The translations under genes and the position numbers were made by a program. 33,376 bases of DNA from an uncultured Planctomycetaceae bacterium (GTDB taxonomy: Bacteria; Planctomycetota; Planctomycetia; Pirellulales; UBA1268), in contig CAISJI010000130.1 in the NCBI GenBank assembly GCA_903885565.1, forward strand, positions 1 to 33,376, given 5' to 3'. The notes below the pieces were generated by a model that saw nothing but the letters and a program-made list of their open reading frames with translations, ran no database searches and was not told the DNA's origin. The stretch's first letter is position 1, and every line of letters begins with the position of its first letter. Shown here one piece after another: positions 1 to 6,111 of this stretch.

Positions 1-593
1 TGCAGACTCACGAGATACGCTGGCGGTTCGAGGGTCGGATACGAGACTTCGAGGTCAAACAAGCCGTCGAGCGTGGATGGGTCGACGGCGTGGTTGAAGA
101 GCGTGCCGAGTCGCCGCTGGGCCTCGCTCTGGATCGTGTCGTACTGGCTGGAAAGTTCCCGGGCGGATTCTTGGAGCCTCTCGCGGTACGTCTGCATGGT
201 GGTCGCGAACAGGCCGAGCGAGTTCTGCGGAAGGAGCCGAATGCCAGCCTCCGGGAATGGCAGCGTGACCGTGCGCCAGTAGCCAGATGCTTCAGACCTG
301 ACGGCAGCCACGGCACGGTAGGCGGGATGTTTGAGGTCGAGGATGAGTTTGCTGGCCGAGAGCAGCTCCCGATCAGCATGGAACGCTCGGGCTGCTGTCG
401 TGCGCTGCTCCGGTGCGAGGGTCTTTCTCACGCCCAGCCACGTGAAGGCGAGCCTGACGGCGGCCATGGTGGTGCGCAGGCGGTTGGCGGCGGACCGTTC
501 GAGTTGGGTGACGGGAGTGTTGGTTGGTTGGGCTGCAGTCCGGCGAGAACTGGTCTGGCCGGTGTCATGGGAGGTGGTGGTTGCTGTGGACAT
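1..593 (-). CDS. Hypothetical protein, C-terminus beyond the window
   Basis: The minus-strand frame from ATG at 593 stays open to the window edge, giving about 197 residues with no stop. GGAG sits 6 bases upstream of the ATG. The N-terminus (MSTATTTSHDTGQTSSRR) is Ser/Thr-rich and probably disordered. From about residue 30 it is alpha-helical with many charged residues, including LILDLKHPAYRAV and LPFPEAGIRLLP. There is no signal peptide or membrane segment, so it is likely cytoplasmic. It lies on the same strand as, and downstream of, the AAA+ ATPase at 1808-3391. The LPFPEAGIRLLP region and the nearby AAA+ gene vaguely recall DUF3150-type proteins encoded beside AAA+ ATPases, but I cannot confirm this. 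Function unknown. That the frame is coding is well supported. Confidence 0.75.
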   Translation of the reverse strand, partial: MSTATTTSHDTGQTSSRRTAAQPTNTPVTQLERSAANRLRTTMAAVRLAFTWLGVRKTLAPEQRTTAARAFHADRELLSASKLILDLKHPAYRAVAAVRSEASGYWRTVTLPFPEAGIRLLPQNSLGLFATTMQTYRERLQESARELSSQYDTIQSEAQRRLGTLFNHAVDPSTLDGLFDLEVSYPTLEPPAYLVSL

Positions 594-717
594 AGTGTCT
601 CCGGGGTGAAATGTATCGGTAGAAAATGGGTGCGGGCGATGGCATTGGACCGGGCGCGTCGTGACCCTGTAGAATCTGCGGACCGTCAACTACGTACACA
701 AGCGGCGAGGGCAGTCG
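594..717. promoter_or_regulatory. Divergent intergenic region
   Basis: A 124-base gap separates the divergent starts of the edge gene (minus, 593) and the His-rich lipoprotein (plus, 718). Promoters for both must lie here or inside the neighbouring genes. I see no convincing -35/-10 pair or operator palindrome. Confidence 0.35.
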
Positions 718-918
718 GTGCTGCGTCTTCACTTCGTCATAGTCGGGCTCATAGGTATCGTGGGGTGTACGCCTGCGCCTTCGAGCACGTCTGATGACCG
801 CGTGATGACTGCAGCGAGCCACACGCACTATCACGTGCATGGCCCTGAGATCGACCACGGCCATACGCACGCAGACTTCACTACCGGAGGGCATACGCAT
901 GCGCACGACGGCCACTAG
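718..918 (+). CDS. Small His-rich lipoprotein
   Basis: This 66-residue protein starts with GTG, with GAGG about 8 bases upstream. A short hydrophobic signal runs to the lipobox IVGC (Cys17), so it is probably a lipid-anchored exported protein. Eleven of the last 33 residues are His, arranged as HTHYHVH, HGHTH and HTHAH. This pattern resembles zinc- or nickel-binding tails of metal transport and storage proteins, which is an inference. The gene overlaps the start of the DUF1559 gene by 20 bases, so the two are probably translated together. I do not know a named family for it. Small lipoproteins beside DUF1559 genes are a recurrent planctomycete arrangement as far as I recall. Confidence 0.7.
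   Translation: MLRLHFVIVGLIGIVGCTPAPSSTSDDRVMTAASHTHYHVHGPEIDHGHTHADFTTGGHTHAHDGH
886..890 (+). promoter_or_regulatory. Ribosome binding site fixing the DUF1559 start
   Basis: GGAGG lies 8 bases before ATG 899, inside the end of the lipoprotein gene. It supports 899 over the in-frame upstream ATG at 839 and suggests translational coupling. Confidence 0.65.
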
Positions 919-1792
919 GTCATTAGCGCGACCGGCATTCACACTCGTCGAAGTGCTCGTGGTCATTGCGATCATTGCCACGCTTGTCGGCCTGCTGGTT
1001 CCGGCGGTTCAGTCGGCAAGGGAGGCAGCAAGGACCAACACCTGCAAAAACAATCTAAAGCAGTTCGGTGTGGCGATGCACAACTACGAGACAGCGAACA
1101 AGCGACTTCCTCCGGGCTACCGATTTGTGTCGGGGCCGGAAGGCAACGGGCTTGGCTTCTCGTGGGGGGCCTTGCTGCTGCCCTTCATGGAGGAAGCGGC
1201 CGTGTACAAGGAGTTTCGGTTCGATCTGCCGCTCTACGATCCAGCCAACCTCATCCCACGGGAGAAACACCTACCCGTGTTCCTCTGTCCGACAGACCCG
1301 ATTTCGCCGAACGGCTTCGTGGAGATGGGGAACGAGCGGTATGCCATGGCCTGCTATGTCGGCAATTTCGGCCCGCCAGACCTCGATGCAACGCAAGACA
1401 AGCGGGACGGTGTTTTCAGCCGCAACAGCCACACGGGGCTGAAGGACATCACGGACGGCCTGTCGAAAACCTTCATGCTCGGGGAACGCCAGAACGGTCC
1501 TTTTCGGCATGTAGGTGTTCACGGCCGTCACTTTGAGTACGAGACTGCTTGGGCCGGTGCCATCCGGGATGTTGACGATCCCTCGGACGATCACGGCCAC
1601 ATGGTGCTCTTCCAATCAGGGCACACGCCGAATGCCGCGAACAGTGATGACCGAGACGTCTCCTCGGCGCATCAGGGATTCGCCCAGTTTTTGATGTGCG
1701 ACGGATCAGTGCGGGCTGTTTTGGAAGCCATAGATGTGGACGCATACCTCGCATCCAGTACGCGAGCAGGTGGTGAACAAGTCGGTGAGTGA
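899..1792 (+). CDS. DUF1559 prepilin-like protein
   Basis: The 297-residue protein begins with a type IV prepilin/pseudopilin leader: a short basic stretch, then FTLVEVLVVIAIIATLVGLL, followed by VPAVQSAREAAR. It is therefore probably cleaved by a prepilin peptidase and anchored through an N-terminal helix. The body has DUF1559 hallmarks: CKNNLKQFGVAMHNYE, LPPGYRF, and near the C-terminus FLMCDGSVRAVLEAID then STRAGGE. Planctomycetes carry large numbers of these paralogs, and their cellular role is not established. The start at 899 is chosen because GGAGG precedes it and because the longer frame from 839 would put a hydrophilic stretch ahead of the leader. It overlaps the upstream His-rich lipoprotein gene by 20 bases. 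Confidence 0.92.
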   Translation: MRTTATRSLARPAFTLVEVLVVIAIIATLVGLLVPAVQSAREAARTNTCKNNLKQFGVAMHNYETANKRLPPGYRFVSGPEGNGLGFSWGALLLPFMEEAAVYKEFRFDLPLYDPANLIPREKHLPVFLCPTDPISPNGFVEMGNERYAMACYVGNFGPPDLDATQDKRDGVFSRNSHTGLKDITDGLSKTFMLGERQNGPFRHVGVHGRHFEYETAWAGAIRDVDDPSDDHGHMVLFQSGHTPNAANSDDRDVSSAHQGFAQFLMCDGSVRAVLEAIDVDAYLASSTRAGGEQVGE

Positions 1793-1807
1793 CGGTGGGT
1801 CTCGACG

Positions 1808-3391
1808 TCAATTTACCCCCGGCTCCCGCACGACTCTCCGCACCCGACCGCCACTCATCCCTTCCGACCGCGAATACACGCCCGCCCGATCAGCCGACAG
1901 GCACCGACCGGAAGCCCACTGGCGTAACCCTTCGATCTTGTCGCCCGCAGTGACAGCCACGGGGACGACATTCTGCGCGGCTTGAATGAGCGGCACGTCC
2001 AAGAGCGAAGCCAGCCTGCAGCACGACTTGATCTCGGCGCCGGTCCAGTTGGTGTCATCCGGCCGGGCCTGCTTCGTGTCCAGCCCGTAGTGCCGCGTGT
2101 AGATGCCCCAGATGCCGTCTTTCTGGTCACGCCCGGGAAGATCGACGAAGAACACGCCGTCGAACCTCTCAGCACGTGCGAACTCCGGCGGCAACTTCGA
2201 GGCGTCATTGCAGGTGCCGACGAAGAAGACGTCGCTCTCGTGGTCGTTCAGCCACGTAAGCAGGGAGCCGAACACCCGAGCCGTCACACCTGAATCAGTC
2301 TGGCCCGATGAAGAAGCCCCGGCCAGCCCCTTCTCAATCTCGTCACAGAACAGCACGCAGGGAGCCATCGCGTCAGCCAGCCTAAGTGCAGCCCGGACGT
2401 TGCCCTCCGACTGGCCCACAAGGCTGCCCAGTAAGTTCCCAATATCCAGCACCACAGTTGGCCGGCCGGTTTCGTTCCCCAGTGCTTTGGCGAACTGGGA
2501 TTTGCCGCAGCCGGGAGGGGACAGCAACAGCACTCCGCGGGGCCGATTGCTGACCGTCCTTTCGCCCTGTCGCCTCATGGCCCGTAAACAAAACGCCTTG
2601 AGATTCTCCAAGCCGCCGAGTTGCTGGAAGTTCTCGGTGCCGCGGTGAAGGGAGACCAAGCCAGACTTTTTGAGCTGGCCGGCCTTGATCTCCCAGAGAG
2701 TTTCAGCCTTGAGCGTGCCGTGCCTGACCAGCGACAAGCTATACGCATTCTCGGCTTCACTACGGGTCAGGCCCTTGGCAGCGTCGATCACTCGGGGAAG
2801 TTCGTCGCCATCTGGAAGCTCGCCGTCCTGTGTGGCAACTCCGCGGGCGATTTCTTCCAGTTGCGCGTGGTCTGGCAGTTCATGGTCGACGCACACGAAG
2901 AGCTTGTCGAGTTCAGCCGGGATCTGGACGGCGGGAGCGAGCACAATCACGACGCACCGGGTATTTTTCCCAGCATGAATCTGCCTTGCGAGAGCCTGGA
3001 TGATCTCTGTCGAGCCCATGAATCTGTGCAGGTTCTCAAACACCACAAGGGTTGTGCCAGAACCGTTTGCGACATGTGGCAGAGCCCTGATGATCGCCAG
3101 CGGGTCTTGGGTGTCTGTTACGCCCGGCATCTGGATCGGCTCAAGCGGAAACGTCATGCCCCGGTCGCAGTCCCATGTGCCGAGCCTCCAGCCTTCGGTT
3201 CGGCATAAGCTGGTCAGTTCCCGGGTGGCTTCTGCGGGTTCTTGAGTTTGGATCCAGATGGCGGTGAAGCAGGCTTGGACGAGTTCGCGGAGGTGGGTGG
3301 TGAGGGAGAGGGCAGTGTTGGTGGGCGGGGGTGGTGTGGTCCGGGCTTGGGGCTGACGTGTGTTCGGTGGATTGTTTTGCTTTGTTGACAT
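1808..3391 (-). CDS. Ycf46-like AAA+ ATPase
   Basis: The 527-residue protein has a disordered Pro/Thr-rich N-terminus (1-30) and a region at about 35-200 that looks like a degenerate P-loop domain (VVFENLHRFM, VVIVLAPAVQIP). A full AAA+ module follows: Walker A SPPGCGKS at 291-298, Walker B VLFCDE at 346-351, sensor-1 Asn in GTCND near 395, and candidate arginine fingers in FARAERFDG near 405-411. This layout matches the Ycf46 branch of AAA+ proteins related to FtsH and proteasomal ATPases, but there is no protease domain. The substrate is unknown; a remodelling role is expected from the fold. ATG 3391 has AAGGGAAAC just upstream. It is transcribed toward the edge gene at 1-593, with the oppositely oriented lipoprotein/DUF1559 pair in between. 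Confidence 0.88.
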   Translation of the reverse strand: MSTKQNNPPNTRQPQARTTPPPPTNTALSLTTHLRELVQACFTAIWIQTQEPAEATRELTSLCRTEGWRLGTWDCDRGMTFPLEPIQMPGVTDTQDPLAIIRALPHVANGSGTTLVVFENLHRFMGSTEIIQALARQIHAGKNTRCVVIVLAPAVQIPAELDKLFVCVDHELPDHAQLEEIARGVATQDGELPDGDELPRVIDAAKGLTRSEAENAYSLSLVRHGTLKAETLWEIKAGQLKKSGLVSLHRGTENFQQLGGLENLKAFCLRAMRRQGERTVSNRPRGVLLLSPPGCGKSQFAKALGNETGRPTVVLDIGNLLGSLVGQSEGNVRAALRLADAMAPCVLFCDEIEKGLAGASSSGQTDSGVTARVFGSLLTWLNDHESDVFFVGTCNDASKLPPEFARAERFDGVFFVDLPGRDQKDGIWGIYTRHYGLDTKQARPDDTNWTGAEIKSCCRLASLLDVPLIQAAQNVVPVAVTAGDKIEGLRQWASGRCLSADRAGVYSRSEGMSGGRVRRVVREPGVN

Positions 3392-3561
3392 AGTTTCCCT
3401 TGGGGGGATGGGGGAGTACGGGGTGGATTGTGAGTGGCGGCCCAGAAAGAGATCGCTGGGCTGTGGGCACCGGTGGCCAGAAGGCAGGGCAAAAGCGTCG
3501 GGGTTGGCGTGATGGCTGGGGGCTGGTTATTCGGAGCGTTTTCCTGCGGTTAACCGTCTAC

Positions 3562-3569
3562 AAGGAGGG
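3562..3569 (+). promoter_or_regulatory. Strong ribosome binding site of a 52-aa ORF
   Basis: AAGGAGGG lies 8 bases before ATG 3578. It is among the closest matches to the consensus in the window, and it is the main reason for accepting the very short ORF that follows. Confidence 0.6.
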
Positions 3570-3577
3570 CCCCCAGC

Positions 3578-3736
3578 ATGGATGCACACTTTCGCGAGTA
3601 TTTGGCGGCTGTTTCTGGAATGCAGGAAATCTACGGAGAGCGGGCAGAGGACTTCCCGACAGAGTTCCATGGGGAGGTTGAAACCCAAGCTGACCTCCAA
3701 AATGGCCAATCCGCAGTCGTCTCGGGGCACTGGTGA
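3578..3736 (+). CDS. Small acidic hypothetical protein (52 aa)
   Basis: ATG 3578 opens a frame that begins MDAHFREYLAAVSGMQEIYG and ends VVSGHW before TGA. It is acidic, with many Glu and Asp, and has no signal peptide or membrane segment. The near-consensus ribosome binding site argues for real translation. It lies between the start of the minus-strand AAA+ ATPase and the truncated DUF2721 gene, about 80 bases before the latter. No family recognised. It may be a small regulator, an adaptor, or a fragment of a larger lost gene. Confidence 0.5.
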   Translation: MDAHFREYLAAVSGMQEIYGERAEDFPTEFHGEVETQADLQNGQSAVVSGHW

Positions 3737-3815
3737 TTTCCGCGGTCGCTCAAGCCAGCCCTACCCGGAGTCCTAGTCCCAACACCAGTTCCCGTTCCAA
3801 CAAGGGAAGGCAGTC

Positions 3816-4118
3816 GTGGTAGTCGTGAGAGAGGAAGTGCTTTCGCTTGAGTCACTCATTCCGACGCTGCAATTGGCGATTGGGCCGGTGATCCTGATCT
3901 CCGGCGTCGGGCTCCTGCTTCTGTGCATGACCAATCGAATCGCCCGCGTGATCGACCGGGCGAGAATTGTGGCGGCACAGTGCGGTCTGGCGGGTGGTGA
4001 TGAACTCCTGAACTGCCGTGCCAAGCTGGGGATACTTTCACGACGGGCCCGCATTCTGCGGACGAGCATCGCCATGGCGGCATCGGTCTCGCATCAGCCC
4101 ATCGCAGGATGTGGATAA
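3816..4118 (+). pseudogene. DUF2721 membrane protein, 3'-truncated
   Basis: GTG 3816 has AAGGGAAGG about 6 bases upstream and opens a 100-residue frame. Residues about 11-85 match the DUF2721 pattern: GPVILISGVGLLLLCMTNRIARVIDRAR, here split as GPVILISGVGLLLL and TNRIARVIDRAR, then RAKLGILSRRARILRTSIAMAA. In intact members one or two further hydrophobic helices follow the RRARILR segment, for about 130-150 residues in total. Here the frame instead ends SVSHQPIAGCG and stops. The last codons lie at the edge of the structured repeat at about 4097-4197, so the loss of the 3' end may be linked to that repeat. No remaining DUF2721 C-terminus was seen on the far side of the second repeat copy. The product, if made, would have one membrane segment. 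Confidence 0.7.
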
Positions 4119-4197
4119 AGTGCCGCATCGCCGGATGCGATGCCCGTCGACTGTGGAAAACCTCGGCCTTTCCACCGGTCGACTTCGTGGAAAAAGG
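4097..4197 (-). repeat. Structured inverted repeat, copy 1
   Basis: Read on the minus strand, this stretch aligns with 5052-5152 on the plus strand over about 100 bases, with one single-base gap and roughly 70-75% identity by eye. Shared blocks include CTTTTTCCAC, GTCGACCGG, GCCGAGG, GACGGGCATCG and CACTTTAT. A small hairpin is conserved: GCATC-CGGC-GATGC here and GTATC-GAGC-GATAC in copy 2, so one stem pair has changed on both sides. The single-base gap shifts the frame between copies, which argues against a coding relic. The copy abuts the truncated DUF2721 gene. Confidence 0.75.
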
Positions 4198-4217
4198 CCA
4201 TGGATGGCTTTTTCCAC
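4187..4217. other. Strong hairpin beside repeat copy 1
   Basis: GTGGAAAAAG and CTTTTTCCAC flank a short centre (GCCATGGATGG) in which CCA and TGG also pair, giving about 13 base pairs with one bulged G and a four-base loop. A further outer CTGTGGAAAA (from about 4151) could compete for the right arm. It could stop transcription leaving the truncated DUF2721 gene, but no T-run follows the stem. Confidence 0.5.
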
Positions 4218-4266
4218 AGCCAGATAGCCCACGATTATGGGCTTGAGCCTCCAGCCTGAAGCAACA

Positions 4267-4298
4267 CCGGGCCGGGCACCTTGCGATGCCCAGCCCGG
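4267..4298 (-). terminator. Hairpin after the PEP-CTERM gene
   Basis: Twelve-base arms (4267-4278 and 4287-4298) surround an 8-base loop, about 30 bases beyond the minus-strand stop of the PEP-CTERM gene. The one imperfect position is a C/A mismatch if transcribed from the plus strand but a G-U wobble if transcribed from the minus strand. The stem is thus fully paired only in the PEP-CTERM transcript. No T-run follows, so it is a terminator-like or mRNA-stabilising stem rather than a canonical intrinsic terminator. Confidence 0.6.
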
Positions 4299-4329
4299 TT
4301 GAGAATCAGCGATCCACAATCTCACTCGA

Positions 4330-4971
4330 TCATGCCACGAGCGCGGCCCGCCGCCGCCGCTGCTCGATCATCGCCAGCACGCCACCCGCGAGCGAGAGAG
4401 CGCTTGAGGCCGTACTGGGGTCAATCTCAGGGACTGGCGTCTGCGATGGCGTGAGAATCGTTGCCCCTGCGGTCGTGTTCATGGCCGCATTGGTGAAGGT
4501 CACTCTGTAACTATCGGATTCGTCTGCAAAAGCTACCCCCAACCAGCCGTAATAGTAATCTGAGCCGACCTGCCATCGTGTTCCCAGAAAACCGGTTCCG
4601 AACATGTTCACGTTGGAGTTTGTCCAATTTGAATCCGGCCCCACGACAACGCCACTCGCCAGGGTGGAAGATGTAAAGGTCATATTGCCGCTGACGTCGA
4701 CGGTGTTGCCTGTCCATGACATGGAATCATTGTCAAATATGCTCTGAGCCCACACGCCTGGGTCGGGGAAGCTTTGCGAGATCGATAGATTTGCCAGTGA
4801 TACAGACAGGCCGACGGAATTTGCGTAGCCGAAGCCGTCCCCGTCTGTGTATGGATCGGTGTTGGCCGTGCTGTTGGTCGAGATGATCCCTCCCTCACAG
4901 GAAGCCATATCGGCGGCGGCCATCACCGCAAGGGCTGCGACGAGAGACCAAGACCAAACAAAGCGAGTCAT
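4330..4971 (-). CDS. PEP-CTERM exported protein
   Basis: The 213-residue protein has an N-terminal signal peptide (MTRFVWSWSLVAALAVMAAAD) and a Ser/Thr/Asn/Gly-rich body of beta-sandwich character with repeated NST, GDGFGYAN and DSNWTNSN stretches. It ends with a planctomycete-type PEP-CTERM sorting tail: VPEIDPSTASSALSLAGGVL, a short hydrophobic run, then RRRR. Such tails are processed by an exosortase, so the protein is probably exported and delivered to the envelope, matrix or outside. ATG 4971 is preferred over an in-frame TTG at 5004, because the latter adds a basic hydrophilic stretch before the signal peptide and has no visible ribosome binding site. The gene lies between two inverted ~100-bp repeats and appears less GC-rich than its surroundings, which may mean separate acquisition. 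Binding function unknown. Confidence 0.88.
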   Translation of the reverse strand: MTRFVWSWSLVAALAVMAAADMASCEGGIISTNSTANTDPYTDGDGFGYANSVGLSVSLANLSISQSFPDPGVWAQSIFDNDSMSWTGNTVDVSGNMTFTSSTLASGVVVGPDSNWTNSNVNMFGTGFLGTRWQVGSDYYYGWLGVAFADESDSYRVTFTNAAMNTTAGATILTPSQTPVPEIDPSTASSALSLAGGVLAMIEQRRRRAALVA

Positions 4972-5051
4972 TTTCTTGTTTCCGTGAGGGTGTCGATTTC
5001 TCAATTACCAGATCTTTTGTTCAAGCTGTGCGTTGCAAGAATCATCCCTGA

Positions 5052-5152
5052 TCTTTTTCCACTCGGTCGACCGGCCGAACCGCCGAGGATTTCTTGCGGT
5101 AGACGGGCATCGTATCGAGCGATACCGCACTTTATTCGCAGCCTGCCTGACG
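5052..5152 (+). repeat. Structured inverted repeat, copy 2
   Basis: This is the plus-strand partner of the repeat at about 4097-4197, lying upstream of the PEP-CTERM start. It contains the palindrome CGGTCGACCG and the hairpin GTATC-GAGC-GATAC, whose stem differs from copy 1 by a paired substitution. The two copies face each other and enclose about 850 bases that contain only the PEP-CTERM gene and its hairpin. Confidence 0.75.
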
Positions 5153-5240
5153 GAAATAACACAATTCCGACGGGATTTTATTCGCGACCACGTGGTTGTC
5201 AAGAAGGTAGCCACTGAGATACTAAGCCCTCCGGGCAGCG

Positions 5241-5354
5241 GCGCGCACGAAACGACACTGGCGCGCACGAAACGACACGAGCGCGCACGAAACGACACGA
5301 GCGCGCACGAAACGACACTGGCGCGCACGAAACGACACGAGCGCGCACGAAACG
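5241..5354. repeat. 20-bp tandem repeat array, 5.7 copies
   Basis: Five full copies and 14 bases of a sixth follow head to tail with no spacer. The unit is GCGCGCACGAAACGACACTG. The first 18 bases are identical in all full copies, and only the last two vary, in the order TG, GA, GA, TG, GA. The array sits between repeat copy 2 and the PII-like gene. There is no unique spacer, so it is not a CRISPR. Unit length is close to two helical turns, as in iterons or multi-site operator arrays, but function is unknown. Confidence 0.95.
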
Positions 5355-5634
5355 GGTAGTAGGTTGCTCTCGCCTGCCTGGGCTTGCGTGTCGGGGAACG
5401 TGCCGGGGCGATCGGACGGCGGGGTCCCACAAGAGACCAGACCTGACCGGGGCGCATTCTGCTGCCCAGCCTCAGCTTTGGATTGCCACCAATCCGCTCG
5501 CTTGGGAGGCATACGGCACTCATATGAGCATGTTTTTTACAAGAATCGTCGTTGGCGGTGGCGGCCGGCGGAACTCACGCCGGCCTGCGCTACTGGGCAG
5601 GGGAACGAACTCATGGCCTGCGGCTGGCAGCACG

Positions 5635-5685
5635 GGCCACCGGCAGATTGCCGACCCCGATTCCCCCGGGTGGTGGCCGGTGGCC
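5635..5685 (-). terminator. Possible terminator stem after the PII-like gene
   Basis: GGCCACCGGC (5635-5644) and GCCGGTGGCC (5676-5685) form a perfect 10-base inverted repeat with a 31-base loop, starting 10 bases beyond the minus-strand stop at 5696. The loop is long and no T-run follows, so a terminator role is only plausible. Confidence 0.35.
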
Positions 5686-5695
5686 TTCGAGCGGG

Positions 5696-6016
5696 TCACC
5701 TCTCGCGGGCCACGTAGTGTTCCCCGCGAACAACCGAGACATCGCTCAGCCAGGCGATGCAGGCGTAGTGCTCGAAGTAGGTGTGCGAGATGTGTTCCAG
5801 AATCGCAACTGCAACCGCTTCCGAAACGACGAACTCGATTTTACGCGTCTTCGCACTGCCGATCATGATCCCGGTGCGGGCGTCCCGCGAGCCGCGGCCA
5901 TCGACGTCGGTGAGAGTGAATCCACTCGCACCGAGCCGGAGGCCTTCGGCAATGATGGCTTTGGTGATCACCGTCTCCCCGACAACAGTCACCAACTTCA
6001 GCGGATAGAGTTGCAT
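5696..6016 (-). CDS. PII-like (SbtB-like) signalling protein
   Basis: The 106-residue protein has the ferredoxin-like PII pattern: KLVTVVGETVITKAI, LRLGASGFTLTDVDGRGSRDAR at about 27-47, KIEFVVSEA, ILEHISHTYFEHYACIAWL and VVRGEHY. The T-loop segment after GRGSRDAR is shorter than in GlnB/GlnK and lacks the uridylylated Tyr. It resembles instead the GSRNVR-type loop of SbtB and related bicarbonate-linked PII proteins. Family knowledge suggests binding of adenine nucleotides and control of a membrane transporter. ATG 6016 is chosen because GAGG lies 7 bases upstream; an in-frame TTG at 6022 is too close to it. The gene follows the SulP transporter on the same strand with a 95-base gap, so that transporter is the likely partner. 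Confidence 0.85.
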   Translation of the reverse strand: MQLYPLKLVTVVGETVITKAIIAEGLRLGASGFTLTDVDGRGSRDARTGIMIGSAKTRKIEFVVSEAVAVAILEHISHTYFEHYACIAWLSDVSVVRGEHYVARER

Positions 6017-6111
6017 TGCCAAGCCTCATTCCGGAGGGGGTCGCAGCCACGTTCTGTTCCCGGCTGATGAGTGTCGTTTTTCAGACTCCATCGGCTCCGT
6101 CAGAGGAACTC

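Larger units (their letters stand above)
5153..5695. other. Gene-poor stretch with tandem array
   Basis: No gene is supported between the repeat copy at 5052-5152 and the end of the PII-like gene at 5696. Several frames are open across the 20-bp array, but only because a 20-bp unit without stops cycles through all three frames. A plus-strand frame from ATG 5524 (MSMFFTRIVVGGG) has Arg/Pro-rich shadow-like composition and runs antisense into the PII-like gene. The stretch holds the tandem array (5241-5354) and an inverted repeat near 5635-5685. Confidence 0.6.

Noticed and set aside
4187-4217. Integron attC site in the hairpin next to repeat copy 1
   Set aside because: The GTT/AAC core pairs of attC sites are absent and no integrase gene is present.
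5241-5354. CRISPR array
   Set aside because: Units are contiguous with no spacers, and no cas gene is nearby.
5005-5523. Long minus-strand frames rich in VSFRAR/VVSCA across the tandem array
   Set aside because: A 20-bp stop-free unit opens all three frames; there is no ribosome binding site or family pattern, so coding is not supported.
5524-5868. Plus-strand frame beginning MSMFFTRIVVGGG
   Set aside because: It runs antisense into the PII-like gene, and the translation is Arg/Ser/Pro-rich like other shadows.
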